Source: Bacillus cabrialesii
GTDB taxonomy: Bacteria; Bacillota; Bacilli; Bacillales; Bacillaceae
Reading direction: 5' to 3'
NCBI RefSeq assembly: GCF_004124315.2
Contig: NZ_CP096889.1
Span: forward strand, 2,959,001 to 3,023,000
DNA length: 64,000 bases
The first letter of the stretch is position 1, and each line of letters starts with the position of its first letter. Below the pieces are notes generated by a model. The model did not search any database, was not told where the DNA came from, and worked only from the letters and a program-made list of their open reading frames with translations. The translations under genes were made by a program, and so were the position numbers. Shown one piece after another: positions 61,932 to 64,000 of the stretch.

Positions 61932-63872
61932 TCACAACGACGATTTAATCACCTTCTTATAATAAACAACGGACAGAAAACCAAAAATGGAGTAGAGCCC
62001 GGTGTATATCACCATGACCATAATCATCGGCGTCCACACCTCTGATCCGAATAAGAACCAGCCGGATTGGACGGCGAAGTAGCTGTGGAAGAGGCCGACA
62101 ACCAGCGGAATGCCGAAGTTGTACATTTGTTTGATGCGTATCCCCTTTATCAGGTCATCCCGCGTAAAACCGAGTTTTCTCAAAATCGTATAATTTGGTT
62201 TTTCATCTTCACTTTCACCCATTTGTTTAAAATAAAGGATACAGCCTGAGGTAATCAGGAACGTTAATCCTAAGAAACCGACGATGAACATTACAAGACC
62301 AAACAGTGATTTTTGTGCAATGCTTGTATCCAGCCTTGATAAATGCTGATCTTTGTTGTTCACCTTTTGAAAAAGCTCATTTGCTTTTTCCAGCTGGTCG
62401 TCATGTTTCACAGTGATGCCGATAAATTCAGATTGCGCGAGCTGAATGCGCGGGTCTTTATCTTTGTTCAGCCGTTTATACAAACCGTCATCCACTATAA
62501 CTGTTGGCATTCCCCCGCTTGTAAACGTGTAGGATACAAGAAACTCATCTCTTAATCCTTTATAGTGTAATGGCTTCGTTTCATTTTTGCTTTTCACTTT
62601 TATGCTGCCGGAGTCTTTTAAAATCATGATTTTTTGCAGCAAGTCGGTGTATCCTGAGAAAACCGCCTCCCCAGCCGCCACATCGACTCCTTTTACATCT
62701 TTGTCGCTAACAACAGCAAGCTGTAATTTGCTTGGATCGCCCTGCATTTCTTTCGGATCTCCATCCATGATATTTGTGACATCAAAAGCCGCTTGCAGGA
62801 CAGGAGTTTCTTTTTTCGCATACGAAATGTTGCTTTCACTCAAACTGTTTTCAAATTGTTTGGCATCTTTCTCATTCATGAATGAAAAATCAGCCGCTAC
62901 ATTTTGTTCAGCGGTTTTTCCTGCCGAGTAATACGAAATATAAGCGAGCGATAACAGCCCGATGGCGAGCGCTGAAACGGTTGTAATAATCGTCAGCAGC
63001 AACGCGTTCGATTTCATTCTGAACATGATCGATGACAATGACAGGACCTCTGAAATATTTAAGTAGCCGCCCTTGCTTTTTCGAATGATGTTCGAGATGA
63101 ACGTAACCGATCCTTTATAAAAGAGAAACGTCCCGATAATGACAGTTCCAAGGATAAAGCTCATCGCAGCAAACAGTTCATTCATGGTTTTAAATTTTCC
63201 GCCAAACAGCTCAGAAGACACATAGTATCCTGTCAAAATGAGCACGATGCCTAAAGCGCCAATCAGCATTTGGAAAAATGATATTCTCTTCACTTTATCT
63301 TCAGTGGAAGACGCCACTTTAAATAAGGATAAAATACTTTGTTTTTTGATAAACGTATAATTCATGAGCATAATCAAGAGGTAAATGCCGCAGAACACAA
63401 TAATCGTTTGAATCAAGGCTTGCTCAGAAAAGTGCAGCTTCGCATCCGTTTCAACATCGACAATTTTAAACAGAATCATGAGCACAAGCTTTGATATGGA
63501 AAACCCGGCCACTACCCCGATGGCTAAAGAGCCGAAATACAGCATGACATTTTCCGCACTTAAGATGCGAAAGATTTTATGCTTTGTCATTCCGATTAAT
63601 TGAAACAGCCCGATTTCTTTACTCCGTCTCTTAATAAAAATCGTATTGGCATATAAAATAAAGATTGTCACCACAGCGACAAGCAAAATCGAAGCGGTTT
63701 TAATGGCCGCGGCTCCCTTGATTGAAGCCTTTACTTCGTTAATCGCAGGATCATATTGGAGCGTGACAAAGGCGAAATAAAGCGCCACGCTAAAAATTAA
63801 CGCAAACACATACAGATAGTAATTCCGAAGATTCTTTTTCAGATTTCGCAGGATAAGCTGATTAATGTTCAT
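61932..63872 (-). CDS. bceB: BceB, bacitracin ABC transporter permease
   Basis: 646 residues from ATG 63872, overlapping the end of bceA by 11 bases; the longer frame to 63884 lies inside bceA. Ten membrane segments with a large extracellular domain (about 310-520) between helices 7 and 8, the arrangement of the BceAB group. BceAB releases undecaprenyl pyrophosphate from bacitracin and senses the flux for the BceRS two-component system, whose genes would lie past the right edge of the window. Confidence 0.96.
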
Positions 63873-64000
63873 GCTGCACCCCACCTAACACGCCTTGCGT
63901 TTTCATGATATCCTGGAAAAACGTCTGCCTGTCTTGGCCTCCTTTATTCAGCTGCGTATACATTTGCCCGTCCTTAATAAAAATCACTCTGCCGCAGTAG
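63862..64000 (-). CDS. bceA: BceA, ABC ATPase C-terminus, partial
   Basis: The last 45 codons of the ATPase subunit of the BceAB bacitracin-resistance transporter; the rest lies outside the window. The sequence [17 protein letters not shown] is the H-loop end and following strand of an ABC ATPase, and the tail ends GGVQHEH. Its stop overlaps the bceB start, so translation is coupled. Confidence 0.9.

Overview
The window is chromosomal backbone DNA from a low-GC Gram-positive spore former. Gene content and order match the murC to bceA stretch of the Bacillus subtilis chromosome almost gene for gene: ytxG, murC, sftA, ytpRQP, ytoQP, malS, amyX, pbuO, murJ, opuD, the yte/ytc rhamnogalacturonan cluster, the bio operon, msmR to melA, leuS, ytvA, bceBA. 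From memory, several proteins (BioI, BioW, AmyX, BceB) differ from B. subtilis 168 at roughly one residue in ten, so a sister species of the subtilis group (spizizenii, vallismortis, mojavensis or halotolerans type) is likelier than strain 168 itself; this is inference. There are no rRNA or tRNA genes, insertion sequences, prophage genes or CRISPR arrays.

Layout. 1-8.4 kb: start of the ytxG stress operon with tandem SigB and SigH promoters, murC (peptidoglycan precursor ligase), sftA (soluble DNA translocase at the septum), the ytpPQR operon, ytoQ with a SigB-like promoter, and the metallopeptidase ytoP. 8.5-24.2 kb: housekeeping metabolism: malic enzyme malS, lactonase ytnP, tRNA methyltransferase trmB, the ytlPQR-amyX operon (RNA phosphodiesterase, unknown protein, lipid kinase, pullulanase), ytkP (cysteine synthase-like), peptidase ytjP facing the PurR-controlled purine permease pbuO, and the ythPQ ABC exporter. 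24.3-30.6 kb: small regulator ytzE, a structured intergenic repeat, pseudouridine synthase, lipid II flippase murJ, flavoprotein ytfP, and betaine transporter opuD.

30.6-41.4 kb is a rhamnogalacturonan oligosaccharide cluster: ytcQ (binding lipoprotein), ytcP and yteP (permeases), yteR (unsaturated rhamnogalacturonyl hydrolase), yteS/T/U, and the divergent AraC-type regulator ytdP, with two catabolite (cre) sites. 41-47.8 kb is the complete biotin operon bioWAFDBI-ytbQ behind a BirA operator, with an internal terminator between bioB and bioI. 47.9-54.9 kb holds a small membrane protein gene, acyl hydrolase ytaP, and the raffinose-family operon msmR-msmE-amyD-amyC-melA with a palindromic operator and a cre site. 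55-64 kb: rhodanese ytwF, leuS behind a full T-box leader, ytvB, blue-light receptor ytvA, MFS exporter yttB, coiled-coil protein yttA, and the bacitracin-resistance transporter bceBA, cut by the window edge.

Most of the window is well-known biology. The parts most worth a second look are intergenic: the 127-bp element with terminal inverted repeats at 24802-24928, the cre/operator layout at msmR, the catabolite sites of the ytc/yte cluster, and the SigB-like promoter of ytoQ. I found no convincing new multi-gene system.
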